Assembly (NCBI RefSeq): GCF_010365055.1 | Contig: NZ_JAAFHA010000012.1 | Coordinates: 1 to 64,000, forward strand | Length of the DNA: 64,000 bases | Origin: Rhodoferax sp. | GTDB lineage: Bacteria; Pseudomonadota; Gammaproteobacteria; Burkholderiales; Burkholderiaceae_C | Direction: 5' to 3' | Shown here: positions 27,887 to 35,859 of the stretch, in pieces | Position numbering within the stretch: the stretch's first letter is position 1 | Layout of the letters: each line of letters begins with the position of its first letter | Notes under the pieces: generated by a model | The model's database searches: none | What the model was told of the DNA's origin: nothing | The model's input: the letters and a program-made list of their open reading frames with translations, nothing else | Translations under genes and position numbers: made by a program

Positions 27887-28521
27887 ACAATCAAACCCGC
27901 ATCAAAGGCAAAGCCGCACCCATTCCCGTTGCCAATCTCGACACCGACCAGATCATCCCCAAGCAGTTTCTGCGTCGCATCGACAAGGCGGGATTGGCCG
28001 AAGGCCTCCTTTTTGACATGCGCTTCGATGCCACGGGTCAGATACGCCCCGAATTTGTTCTTAATCAAGCGGACTATGCCGATGCCTGTGTTTTGGTTGC
28101 TGGTCCCAATTTTGGATGCGGTTCCAGCCGTGAGCATGCAGTCTGGAGTTTGCAGCAGTATGGAATCAAGGCGGTCATTGCACCGAGTTTCGGGGAGATC
28201 TTTTACTCGAATGCGATGAATAACGGTCTATTGCTGGTGCAGATCAGTGAAGCCGAAACGCAGCTGATTCTCAAGGATTCTGCCAGACCGGAAACTGCCG
28301 CGATAGACATTGATCTTGAAACGATGTCTGTACGAAGCAAAAACTGTAAAGCGCGCTTTTCTCTCTCGGAACGCCACCGCCGCATGTTTCTTGAAGGCAT
28401 GGACATGGTTGGCGCGACCTTGGCAATGCAATCCGATATTGATTCTTTTGCTGCGGACCATTGGCAACAGCACCCCTGGCTGAAAGATGTCGCAGCCAAG
28501 ACCCACCAACAACTGGCTTGA
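27883..28521 (+). CDS. LeuD-type aconitase-family hydro-lyase, small subunit
   Basis: A 212-aa swivel-domain subunit with VANLDTDQIIPKQFL near the N-terminus and the substrate-loop motif GPNFGCGSSREHAVWSL near residue 75. It also has GIKAVIAPSFGEIFYSNAMNNGLL and an ISEAETQLI segment. Length fits bacterial LeuD (about 200 aa). It forms the active heterodimer with the upstream large subunit and is translationally coupled to it. The substrate is undetermined, as for the large subunit. Confidence 0.92.
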   Translation: MNNQTRIKGKAAPIPVANLDTDQIIPKQFLRRIDKAGLAEGLLFDMRFDATGQIRPEFVLNQADYADACVLVAGPNFGCGSSREHAVWSLQQYGIKAVIAPSFGEIFYSNAMNNGLLLVQISEAETQLILKDSARPETAAIDIDLETMSVRSKNCKARFSLSERHRRMFLEGMDMVGATLAMQSDIDSFAADHWQQHPWLKDVAAKTHQQLA

Positions 28522-28571
28522 CAGGTCAAGTCAGTCCGTTCCATCAACGAATTCAAACCACTGAGACCACC

Positions 28572-29660
28572 ATGAAAACTTATTCAATTGCAACTATCCC
28601 CGGTGACGGCATCGGCAAAGAAGTGGTGCCGGCAGGGCAGCAGGTGCTCGCCGCATTGGCATCTTCAAGCAACACCTTCAAGTTCGAATTTGAGAATTTT
28701 GACTGGGGCGGCGACTACTACCGTGCGCACGGCGTGATGATGCCCGCCGATGGCCTCGATGCCTTGCGCAACAAGGATGCCATTTTGTTCGGATCGGCAG
28801 GCGACCCGGATATTCCGGACCACATCACGCTGTGGGGCCTGCGACTAAAAATTTGCCAAGGTTTTGATCAGTATGCCAACGTTCGTCCTACCCGAATCCT
28901 GCCCGGCATTGATGGGCCGCTTAAGCGGTGCAAGATCGAAGACCTGGACTGGGTCATCGTGCGCGAAAACTCCGAAGGCGAATACTCAGGCGTGGGTGGA
29001 CGCGTACACCAAGGTCAGCCGATCGAGGCGGCCACCGATGTGTCGATGATGACCCGTGCAGGTGTTGAACGCATCATGCGTTTTGCATTCAAGCTGGCCC
29101 AATCGCGCCCTCGAAAACTCCTGACTGTCGTCACCAAGAGCAACGCGCAGCGCCATGCCATGGTGATGTGGGATGAGATTGCCGTGCAGATCTCCAAGGA
29201 GTTCCCCGATGTGAAGTGGGACAAGGAACTGGTCGATGCCGCCACGGCGCGCATGGTGAACCGCCCGGCAACGCTCGACACCATTGTGGCCACCAACCTG
29301 CATGCCGATATCCTGAGTGATTTGGCGGCCGCACTGGCCGGCAGCCTGGGCATTGCACCCACCGGCAATATCGACCCGGAGCGCCGCTACCCCAGCATGT
29401 TCGAACCCATTCATGGCTCGGCCTTCGACATCATGGGCAAGGGGCTGGCCAACCCGGTAGGCACGTTTTGGAGCTGCGTGATGCTGCTAGAACACCTGGG
29501 CGAGATAGAGGCAGCCAAACGCCTGATGCTCGCCATCGAACAGGTTACGGCAAATACCGCATTACACACGGGTGATCTTGGTGGCAAGGCTACGACCGCG
29601 CAGGTCACTCAAGCTGTATGCGACCTGCTGGTGTCCCGCGCAACGTCCCTTACAACCTAA
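28572..29660 (+). CDS. ttuC: Tartrate/D-malate dehydrogenase
   Basis: A 362-aa beta-decarboxylating dehydrogenase of the isocitrate/isopropylmalate family, from MKTYSIATIPGDGIGKEVVPAG (the longer track start lies within leuD). Diagnostic segments are WGLRLKICQGFDQYANVRP, VRENSEGEYSGVGGR, TKSNAQRHAMVMWDE and SMFEPIHGSAFDIMGKGLANPVGTFWS, which match TtuC/YeaU/DmlA proteins rather than LeuB. Known reactions of this group are NAD- and Mn-dependent oxidation of tartrate and oxidative decarboxylation of D-malate to pyruvate. It lies 50 nt after the LeuD-like gene. Confidence 0.92.
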   Translation: MKTYSIATIPGDGIGKEVVPAGQQVLAALASSSNTFKFEFENFDWGGDYYRAHGVMMPADGLDALRNKDAILFGSAGDPDIPDHITLWGLRLKICQGFDQYANVRPTRILPGIDGPLKRCKIEDLDWVIVRENSEGEYSGVGGRVHQGQPIEAATDVSMMTRAGVERIMRFAFKLAQSRPRKLLTVVTKSNAQRHAMVMWDEIAVQISKEFPDVKWDKELVDAATARMVNRPATLDTIVATNLHADILSDLAAALAGSLGIAPTGNIDPERRYPSMFEPIHGSAFDIMGKGLANPVGTFWSCVMLLEHLGEIEAAKRLMLAIEQVTANTALHTGDLGGKATTAQVTQAVCDLLVSRATSLTT

Positions 29661-29760
29661 AAGGAGATTGAACAACAAAACCCATATGACCATTCGCCAA
29701 GTGCCGTCCAGGCACACATTTCCCTCTTGACTTGAACTATTAATACGACTGGAGACAAAA

Positions 29761-30741
29761 ATGCATTCTATGAACATCCGCCGACTGATTTCAACTGCCG
29801 TGATCGGCTGCACCCTGGTTGGTGGCCTGGCAGGCGTCAATACCGCCTTGGCCCAAACCTACCCCAGCAAATCAATCAACTACATCCTTCCCTTCAACGC
29901 GGGTGGAGAGTCAGATATTTCGGCACGTTTCCAGCAGTCGGTATTCAAGAAGATTGCGGGCGTCGACGCGGTCATCCAGTACATGGATGGTGCAGGAGGC
30001 GCACAGGCGTGGGCGCAACTCAATTCCATGCCGGGGGACGGCTACACCATCATGGGCATCAACCTGCCGCATACCGTGCTGCAGCCGATGCAAAAGGATG
30101 TCGGCTACAAAACTGACGACCTGACACCGGCGTATTACTTTCATTACACGCCTGATGCCATTTTTGTGAGAAATGACAGCCCGTACAAGACACTGAAAGA
30201 TTTGATTGACTATGCCAAAAAATCACCGGGCATGGTGACCTTCAGCGGTTCTGGTTCCAACTCCTCGAACAATCTGGCGCAGGTGCGGTTTGATGAACTG
30301 GCCGGCATCAAGACTACTTACATCCCATTTAGCGGTACAGGCCCTGCTGTAACGGCCATTCTGGGCAACCAGACGGTCGCCGGTTTCAACTATGCGCCGT
30401 CCGGCATCAGCCACGCGGACAAAATGCATATGCTGGCGGTTGCATCGGAAAAGCGCATGCCGGCTTTTCCCAATGTTCCCACTTTCAAAGAACTCGGGTT
30501 TGACCTGGTAGGCGGTGCCTATCGGGGTCTATCGGTACCCAAATCGACCCCCGAGGCCATTCGTCAGAAGGTGTCGGACATCATTGGCGGGATCAACGCC
30601 GACCCGACGTTCAGAAAGAAAATGGAAGACACGGGCTTTGTCTTGACCGATATTACTTACAAGGACATGCCGAAGTTCATGGCGGAAAAGAAGCTTGAGT
30701 ACGCCGCGTCAGCCGAAAAGCTCGGCATCAAAAAGCGCTGA
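29761..30741 (+). CDS. TctC-family solute receptor of a tripartite tricarboxylate transporter
   Basis: A 326-aa periplasmic receptor: signal peptide ending at TALAQTYPSKSINYILPF, with family landmarks such as PFNAGGESDISARFQQ, ARNDSPYKTLKDLIDYAKKSPGMVTFSGSGSNSSNN and GTGPAVTAILGNQTVAG. GGAGA precedes the ATG. TTT systems take up citrate, tartrate and other carboxylates with high affinity. This receptor is followed 18 nt later by its membrane component. The likely ligand is the substrate of the upstream enzymes. Confidence 0.93.
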   Translation: MHSMNIRRLISTAVIGCTLVGGLAGVNTALAQTYPSKSINYILPFNAGGESDISARFQQSVFKKIAGVDAVIQYMDGAGGAQAWAQLNSMPGDGYTIMGINLPHTVLQPMQKDVGYKTDDLTPAYYFHYTPDAIFVRNDSPYKTLKDLIDYAKKSPGMVTFSGSGSNSSNNLAQVRFDELAGIKTTYIPFSGTGPAVTAILGNQTVAGFNYAPSGISHADKMHMLAVASEKRMPAFPNVPTFKELGFDLVGGAYRGLSVPKSTPEAIRQKVSDIIGGINADPTFRKKMEDTGFVLTDITYKDMPKFMAEKKLEYAASAEKLGIKKR

Positions 30742-30759
30742 TAGACAACAGAGACCGCA

Positions 30760-32769
30760 ATGGAGATTCTTCATTACCTGGTTGACGCCCTGACGCCTTT
30801 TAACCTGCTGCTCGCGGTGGTTGGGGTGACTCTGGGAACGATCATTGGCGCTCTGCCGGGCTTGTCGGCGACCATGGCGGTGGCTATTCTGGTGCCATTC
30901 ACGTTTTCCATGGCGCCTGCATCAGGGCTGATTGCCCTTGGTGCCATTTACACAGGCGCCATTTACGGTGGGGCCTTTGCAGCCATTCTTGTCAATACAC
31001 CCGGAACCCCGTCGTCCATTGCCACAACCTTCGATGGCTATCCCATGGCGAAACGGGGTGACGGTGGATTGGCGATCACCCTGGCGACGCTGGCCTCCGT
31101 TTTCGGAGGTCTGGTCGGGGCTATTACCCTGATGGTGCTGGCACCACCCCTGGCCAATGTGGCGCTGCACTTCGGGCCACCCGAGTATTTCTGGATGGCG
31201 ATATTCGGACTCACGCTGATTTCGGCACTGTCGGTGGGCAACACAGTCAAGGGATTGATGGGCGCGTGCCTCGGCCTGCTGATGTCAACGGTGGGTGTGG
31301 CTGTCGTCGGTGGCGACGTCCGCTACACGCTGCATACGCAAGCACTGCTGGGCGGCTTCGACGTGACGTCTGCCCTGATTGGCCTGTACTGCGTTCCCGT
31401 AGTCATAGATCTGGTGGCGACCAAGGCGCCTCACCTTTCTCTGGAGGAGGACACGCGGGGCTACCGGTTGCTTGAAGGGCTACGCATAGCCTGGACGAAC
31501 AAATTCAACCTGATCAGAAGTTCTGTCATCGGCACAGCGGTCGGGATTCTTCCTGGCGCAGGGGGATCCATCGCTGGACTGATCGCCTATTCTGAAGCAC
31601 GGCGCGCCTCGAAGCATCCCGAGCGATTCGGCAAAGGCGAACCCAATGGCGTGCTCGCCACGGAGTCATCGAACAACGCCACGGTCGGTGGTGGCTTCAT
31701 TCCGACGCTGGTGCTGGGCATTCCTGGCACCCCCCCCGACGCCATCATTTTGGGCGCGTTGCTGGTACAAGGAATCAAGATAGGCCCCAGTCTATTCAAT
31801 GAGCAAGGAAGTATTGTCTACACCTTCATGTTCGGCTTGCTCATTGCCACGGTTCTGATGCTGCCCATAGGTCTGTTTTTGGGCCGCTATGCCTACAAAA
31901 CGATCGTGCGCATTCCGAAGTCCATGCTGGTGCCCACGGTGGCCTTCCTGACTATCATTGGCAGCTTTGCGATTCACAGCAATGTGCATGACATGCAGAT
32001 GATGTTTGCTTTGGGCGTCGTTGCCTGGATCTTGCAGCGCTACGGCTTTGCGCCGTCGCCGATCGTGTTGGGCCTAGTGTTGGGACAGATTGCCGAGCAG
32101 GGTTTTGTACAGACTTACATGATAGGCAGTGCCACGAATTCGTTGGTCGGGATGTTCTTCGGGCGTCCAATCAGCATGGCCATTGTTGCAGTTGCAGCCC
32201 TGACCCTGTTCTACCCGCTGATCGTCGAGCTGCGAAGCCGTCGTCGCAAGATAAAGGTGGTTGAGGCCACCGATACTGTGGTGAAAACAGACGTGACGGT
32301 TCAGGCCAAATACCGGGATGTCTCTGCGGTTCTTTTTGGTGTCTTCTTCATCTTCATGGGCGTCATGGCCTACGTGCAGACGAACGACATGTCTGCCATG
32401 GGGTCGGTCTTTCCCAGTGCCGTTGCTGCGGCGTTGGTTTTGCTGTCAGCCATACTTATCGCGTTTCAGATAGGTCGCCAAAAAGCACCTAAAAGGGCAA
32501 ACATTCCTGAAGAGGTCAAAGAATCTGTTCCAAGACGTATTGCGATCATCGTTGCAATGGCGATGTGGACTCTGTTGCTGCCTTTTATTGGATTCTTTAC
32601 CACCAGCTTAGTTGCATTCCTTTTGCTCATGATGATCGCCACATTCGAGCGACTCAGTGCCCGGGCGATTGTCTTGCACCTTGTTGTTGCGGTGGCAATT
32701 GTTGGAGCATTCCAACTCTTGATGGATCAGGCCTTGGGATTGCGTATGCCCATGGGACTCTTCTACTAA
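30760..32769 (+). CDS. TctA-TctB fusion, membrane component of TTT transporter
   Basis: A 669-aa protein. Residues 1 to about 500 are TctA, the large 12-helix permease: GTIIGALPGLSATMAVAILVPFTF, GAIYGGAFAAILVNTPGTPSSIATTFDG and TVGGGFIPTLVLGIPGTPPDA. A charged linker follows (RSRRRKIKVVEATDTVVKTDVTVQAK). Residues 525-669 are a TctB-like four-helix domain (LFGVFFIFMGVMAYVQTNDMSAMGSVFPSAVAAALVL). No separate tctB gene is present, so the fusion supplies both parts. It imports carboxylates using an ion gradient together with the TctC protein. Confidence 0.92.
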   Translation: MEILHYLVDALTPFNLLLAVVGVTLGTIIGALPGLSATMAVAILVPFTFSMAPASGLIALGAIYTGAIYGGAFAAILVNTPGTPSSIATTFDGYPMAKRGDGGLAITLATLASVFGGLVGAITLMVLAPPLANVALHFGPPEYFWMAIFGLTLISALSVGNTVKGLMGACLGLLMSTVGVAVVGGDVRYTLHTQALLGGFDVTSALIGLYCVPVVIDLVATKAPHLSLEEDTRGYRLLEGLRIAWTNKFNLIRSSVIGTAVGILPGAGGSIAGLIAYSEARRASKHPERFGKGEPNGVLATESSNNATVGGGFIPTLVLGIPGTPPDAIILGALLVQGIKIGPSLFNEQGSIVYTFMFGLLIATVLMLPIGLFLGRYAYKTIVRIPKSMLVPTVAFLTIIGSFAIHSNVHDMQMMFALGVVAWILQRYGFAPSPIVLGLVLGQIAEQGFVQTYMIGSATNSLVGMFFGRPISMAIVAVAALTLFYPLIVELRSRRRKIKVVEATDTVVKTDVTVQAKYRDVSAVLFGVFFIFMGVMAYVQTNDMSAMGSVFPSAVAAALVLLSAILIAFQIGRQKAPKRANIPEEVKESVPRRIAIIVAMAMWTLLLPFIGFFTTSLVAFLLLMMIATFERLSARAIVLHLVVAVAIVGAFQLLMDQALGLRMPMGLFY

Positions 32770-32784
32770 GGCTCGGGCGCGTGC

Positions 32785-33371
32785 CGACTGTGCCAAAAGG
32801 TCGCCTGATCGTCGTTGGCGCAGGCAAAGCCTCGGCTGAAATGGCACGTGCAACGGAAACGCATTGGCTAGGGCCGATAGAGGGCTTGGCTGCAACCCGC
32901 TATGGTTACGCCGTACCCTGCAAACACATTGAAATTGTGGAGGCCCGACTGGGCGTGCAGTTGCTTAATCGCACGACGCGTCGTATTGGTCTCACGCCCG
33001 AAGGTGAAGTCTACCTGGAGCACGCGCGACGCATCCTTGCCGATATTGGGGACATGGAGCAGCTGGTGTCCAACTCGGTTGCCGCGCCCAAAGGCCTGCT
33101 ACGTGTGAACGCCACGTTGGGCTTTGGCCGCAGCCATATCGCCCCGCTCATTTCGGATTTTGCCAAGCGCTATCCGGAAGTGCAGGTCCAACTGCGGCTG
33201 CGCCAGGTGCTGGAGAACTGGCAAACACCGGGAGCCGATATTCACGCGGTGTACCCGCAACGTCACCAGACTGCAGCGCGCGTGCGTGCATTTGTCGACT
33301 TCGTGGTAAACGCATTTTCTGCCTCAAACCCACTGGGACAGGTTTTGCCACTCCAACAGATTCCTCCTTAA
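32785..33371 (+). pseudogene. Chimeric relic: TtuD fragment joined to internally deleted LysR
   Basis: An open frame with three fused pieces. First comes about 55 codons of a hydroxypyruvate reductase/glycerate kinase (TtuD) N-terminal region (PKGRLIVVGAGKASAEMARATE, LAATRYGYAVPCKHIEIVEA). A LysR piece follows, beginning mid-HTH (EARLGVQLLNRTTRRIGLTPEGEVYLEHARRILADIGDMEQL) to VQLRL. Last is the LysR C-terminus (RQVLENWQTPGADIHAVYPQ) after loss of roughly 130 residues. Both junctions keep the frame. No start codon or RBS suits the chimera: the track ORF begins inside tctAB in another frame. A functional product is unlikely. Confidence 0.85.
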
Positions 33372-33508
33372 CGTGAAACCGATTTGTTGCCGTCAGAGGG
33401 AGTCCAATCAAGCGTTCGAAAGATTTGCTCAAGCTGCTGCCTCGGCCGGAATTACGGTGGCGGTGTAGCCTACGCCCCTTTCTGCGTCTCAATAAGGAGA
33501 AATTGACA

Positions 33509-34363
33509 ATGACCCATGCTGCCCTCACTTCCGGATCCGTTGCGGTCGTCACTGGCGGCGCTGCCGGTATCGGCCTCGCCGCCGCCAAACGGATGGCACA
33601 ACTCGGACTTCGCGTCTGCATCGCCGACCTCGGCGCGGACCGGCTCGTCCGCGCGGCCGCCGAGGTCGCCATCCTGGCGGCGGGCGGAGCGGATGATGTG
33701 ATGATCTTGGAGACGGACGTCAGCCGTGTGGAAGACCTGCGCCAGCTGGAGGCGGCTGTGCGCGATCGCTTCGGCGGCACGGATGTCCTGATGAACAACG
33801 CTGGCATTCAGCCCGGCAGCGCCATGTTCGGGCCAGCCGGCAACTGGGAACGGGTGCTCGACGTCAATCTGTGGGGGGTCATTCACAGCACGCAGATCTT
33901 CGCGCCCGCCATGATCGAGCGCGGACGACCCGGTCTGGTCATCAACACAGGGTCCAAGCAAGGGATCACCACCCCGCCCGGCGACCCGGCCTATAACGTG
34001 TCCAAGGCCGGCCTGAAGGCTTTCACCGAAGCGCTGCAGCACGAGCTGCGCAACACGCCGAACTGCCGGATCAGCGCCCATTTGCTGATTCCGGGTTTCG
34101 TGTTCACAGAGCTGACCGCCCACGGTCGCACGGAAAAGCCGGCCGGCGCCTGGACGCCGGAGCAGACCATCGACTTCATGATGCAGCGGCTGGAGGCCGG
34201 CGACTTCTACATTCTCTGCCCCGACAACGACGTGCCCCGTTCGCTCGACGAGCGGCGCATCCTCTGGGCTGCGGGCGATGTCGTCGAGAACCGGCCGCCG
34301 CTTTCGCGATGGCATCCAGATTACGCGAAGGCGTTCGAAGCCTTCAGCCAGAAAGCGAGCTGA
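33509..34363 (+). CDS. SDR-family oxidoreductase
   Basis: A 284-aa classical SDR from MTHAALTSGSVAVVTGGAAGIGLAAAKRM, with AAGGAGA 8-14 nt before the ATG. Motifs: TGGAAGIG cofactor loop, NNAG, catalytic Tyr/Lys in YNVSKAG, Asp after beta-2 (CIADLGAD). The C-terminal part (EALQHELRNTPNCRISAHLLIPGFVFTEL and a tail with WAAGDVVENRPPLSRWHPDY) is longer than average. I cannot assign a substrate. It is more GC-rich than the tartrate genes upstream and converges with the otnI operon, so it may be a separate acquisition. Confidence 0.85.
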   Translation: MTHAALTSGSVAVVTGGAAGIGLAAAKRMAQLGLRVCIADLGADRLVRAAAEVAILAAGGADDVMILETDVSRVEDLRQLEAAVRDRFGGTDVLMNNAGIQPGSAMFGPAGNWERVLDVNLWGVIHSTQIFAPAMIERGRPGLVINTGSKQGITTPPGDPAYNVSKAGLKAFTEALQHELRNTPNCRISAHLLIPGFVFTELTAHGRTEKPAGAWTPEQTIDFMMQRLEAGDFYILCPDNDVPRSLDERRILWAAGDVVENRPPLSRWHPDYAKAFEAFSQKAS

Positions 34364-34372
34364 ACTCAGGCG

Positions 34373-35170
34373 TTACAGGTAGGGCTTGAGCCAGCCCAGC
34401 CCGGCTGAGGTTCCGCCCGCTTGCATGCCGGCCTGTGGCCGGTACTCACAACCGACCCAACCGGTGTATCCCAATTCGTCCAGCACAGAGAACAGGTAGG
34501 GGTAGTTCAGCTCGCCCAGATCGGGCTCGTGCCGCTGCGGCACGCCCGCAATCTGGACATGGCCGACATGGCCGGTGGGCAGGTATTGGCGCATTTTCAT
34601 CGCCAGGTCGCCTTCCACAATCTGGCAGTGGTACAGGTCCATCTGCACCTTGAGGTTGGACGCGCCCACCTCGGCCAGCACTTGATGCGCGTCGTCCTGG
34701 CGGTTCAGGTAAAAGCCGGGAATGTCGCGCGTGTTGATCGGCTCGATCAGCACATCCACCCCCTGCTTGGCGGCTTCGAGCGCGGCCCAGCGCAATTGGC
34801 TGACGTAGGTGGAGCGCAGCGTCGCACGCTCGGTGCCCGCGGGCAGGAGCCCGGCCATGACATGAACGCGTGGGCAGTCCAGTGCGGCTGCGTAGTCGAG
34901 GGCCTTGACGATACCGGCACGGAATTCGGCTTCACGCCCGGGCAGGCACGCCAGACCGCGCTCGCCAGCGTCCCAATCGCCGGGCGGCGCGTTGAACAGC
35001 ACCTGCTGCAGGCCATGGGCCTTGAGGCGGGCCGCGATTTCGCGGCTCTCATAGGCATAGGGGAACAGATATTCGACCGCCTTGAAGCCGTCTTGGGCGG
35101 CGGCGGCAAAACGGTCCAGAAAATCAAGCTCCGGGTAGAGCATGGAAAGGTTGGCTGCAAATTTAGGCAT
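34373..35170 (-). CDS. otnI: 2-oxo-tetronate isomerase (hydroxypyruvate isomerase family)
   Basis: A 265-aa TIM-barrel isomerase: [38 protein letters not shown], then metal-site segments [27 protein letters not shown] and [19 protein letters not shown], ending WVGCEYRP. This is the OtnI/Hyi family. OtnI interconverts 2-oxo- and 3-oxo-tetronate during erythronate use. The start MPKF (5 nt after otnC) is preferred over the track start overlapping otnC by 7 nt, though MVNLMPKF is possible. It is the last gene of the ltnD-otnK-otnC-otnI operon. Confidence 0.9.
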   Translation of the reverse strand: MPKFAANLSMLYPELDFLDRFAAAAQDGFKAVEYLFPYAYESREIAARLKAHGLQQVLFNAPPGDWDAGERGLACLPGREAEFRAGIVKALDYAAALDCPRVHVMAGLLPAGTERATLRSTYVSQLRWAALEAAKQGVDVLIEPINTRDIPGFYLNRQDDAHQVLAEVGASNLKVQMDLYHCQIVEGDLAMKMRQYLPTGHVGHVQIAGVPQRHEPDLGELNYPYLFSVLDELGYTGWVGCEYRPQAGMQAGGTSAGLGWLKPYL

Positions 35171-35175
35171 AAGGT

Positions 35176-35859
35176 TCACCATTGGGCGCCAAAGGTTTGG
35201 CGCAGTTCGTTGATTTGGGATTCGGTCAGGGGCTCGGGCGCCGATGCACTCAGGCTTACCAGCCGGGCGGTTTCTTCAAGTTCTTCGAGCGTGGCCATGG
35301 CAGCGGCGGGCGAGTCGTGCCAGACATTGGGGCCCAGCCGCGCCAGCATGACGGCGCGGATCGGCGTGCCGGCTTGGCCATAGCGCTCAATCGTTTGCGC
35401 CACCAGCTGCGCCGCCTCGGGCGCGCCGGGCCGGTGGTAGGCAATCACCGGCACATGGCCGACCTTCATCACAAAGTAGGGCGTCACGGCGGGCAGCAGT
35501 TCCGGGCGTTCATGAACCTGCGGCCGCAAAGTCAGTGCCACACAGTGCGTGCTATGGGTATGGATCACGCAGCAAGTTTTTGGATGAAATTGGCTTGTAG
35601 CCCTGTAGATATGGGTGTGTAGCGCTATTGTTTTACTAGCGCGATCGCCACTCAGCTGCTGCGCCTGCGCATCCAGCCGGGCCAGCCGGGCGGGGTCGAG
35701 AAAACCCAGGCAGGCATCGGTCGGCGTGATCAGATAGCCCCCACCCTGCGACTCATCCAGCCGCACGCTGATGTTGCCGGCGGTGGCGTGCACGTAGCCG
35801 CGCTCGAACAGGCTGCGCCCGACGCGGCAAATTTCCTCGCGGGCTTGGTTCTCGTTCAT
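35176..35859 (-). CDS. otnC: 3-oxo-tetronate 4-phosphate decarboxylase (class II aldolase/adducin family)
   Basis: A 227-aa class II aldolase-type protein with [15 protein letters not shown] near the N-terminus, the zinc-site HTHSTHC (His-x-His), and [14 protein letters not shown] with the third His nearby. OtnC converts 3-oxo-tetronate 4-phosphate to dihydroxyacetone phosphate and CO2. The segment [23 protein letters not shown] is encoded by AT-richer DNA that resembles the 60-bp repeat family, yet the frame stays open. It overlaps otnK by 4 nt. Confidence 0.92.
   Translation of the reverse strand: MNENQAREEICRVGRSLFERGYVHATAGNISVRLDESQGGGYLITPTDACLGFLDPARLARLDAQAQQLSGDRASKTIALHTHIYRATSQFHPKTCCVIHTHSTHCVALTLRPQVHERPELLPAVTPYFVMKVGHVPVIAYHRPGAPEAAQLVAQTIERYGQAGTPIRAVMLARLGPNVWHDSPAAAMATLEELEETARLVSLSASAPEPLTESQINELRQTFGAQW
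35575..35633 (-). repeat. 60-bp repeat family copy inside otnC
   Basis: On the minus strand AAAACAATAGCGCTA and GGGCTACAAGCCAATTT align with the family core (AATAGC-GCT ... GGGCTA-AGGCCAA). It is less conserved than the copies at 55899 and 63838. It lies in the coding frame of otnC without interrupting it. Confidence 0.55.

Noticed and set aside
26471-29660. Leucine biosynthesis operon (leuC-leuD-leuB)
   Set aside because: Order is similar, but the dehydrogenase has TtuC/DmlA-type motifs rather than LeuB ones, and the neighbours are a TTT importer, TarD and LysR regulators.
32565-32769. Start of the 268-aa ORF inside tctAB
   Set aside because: Overlaps the well-supported TctB-like domain in a different frame; only the part after 32785 shows homologous features.
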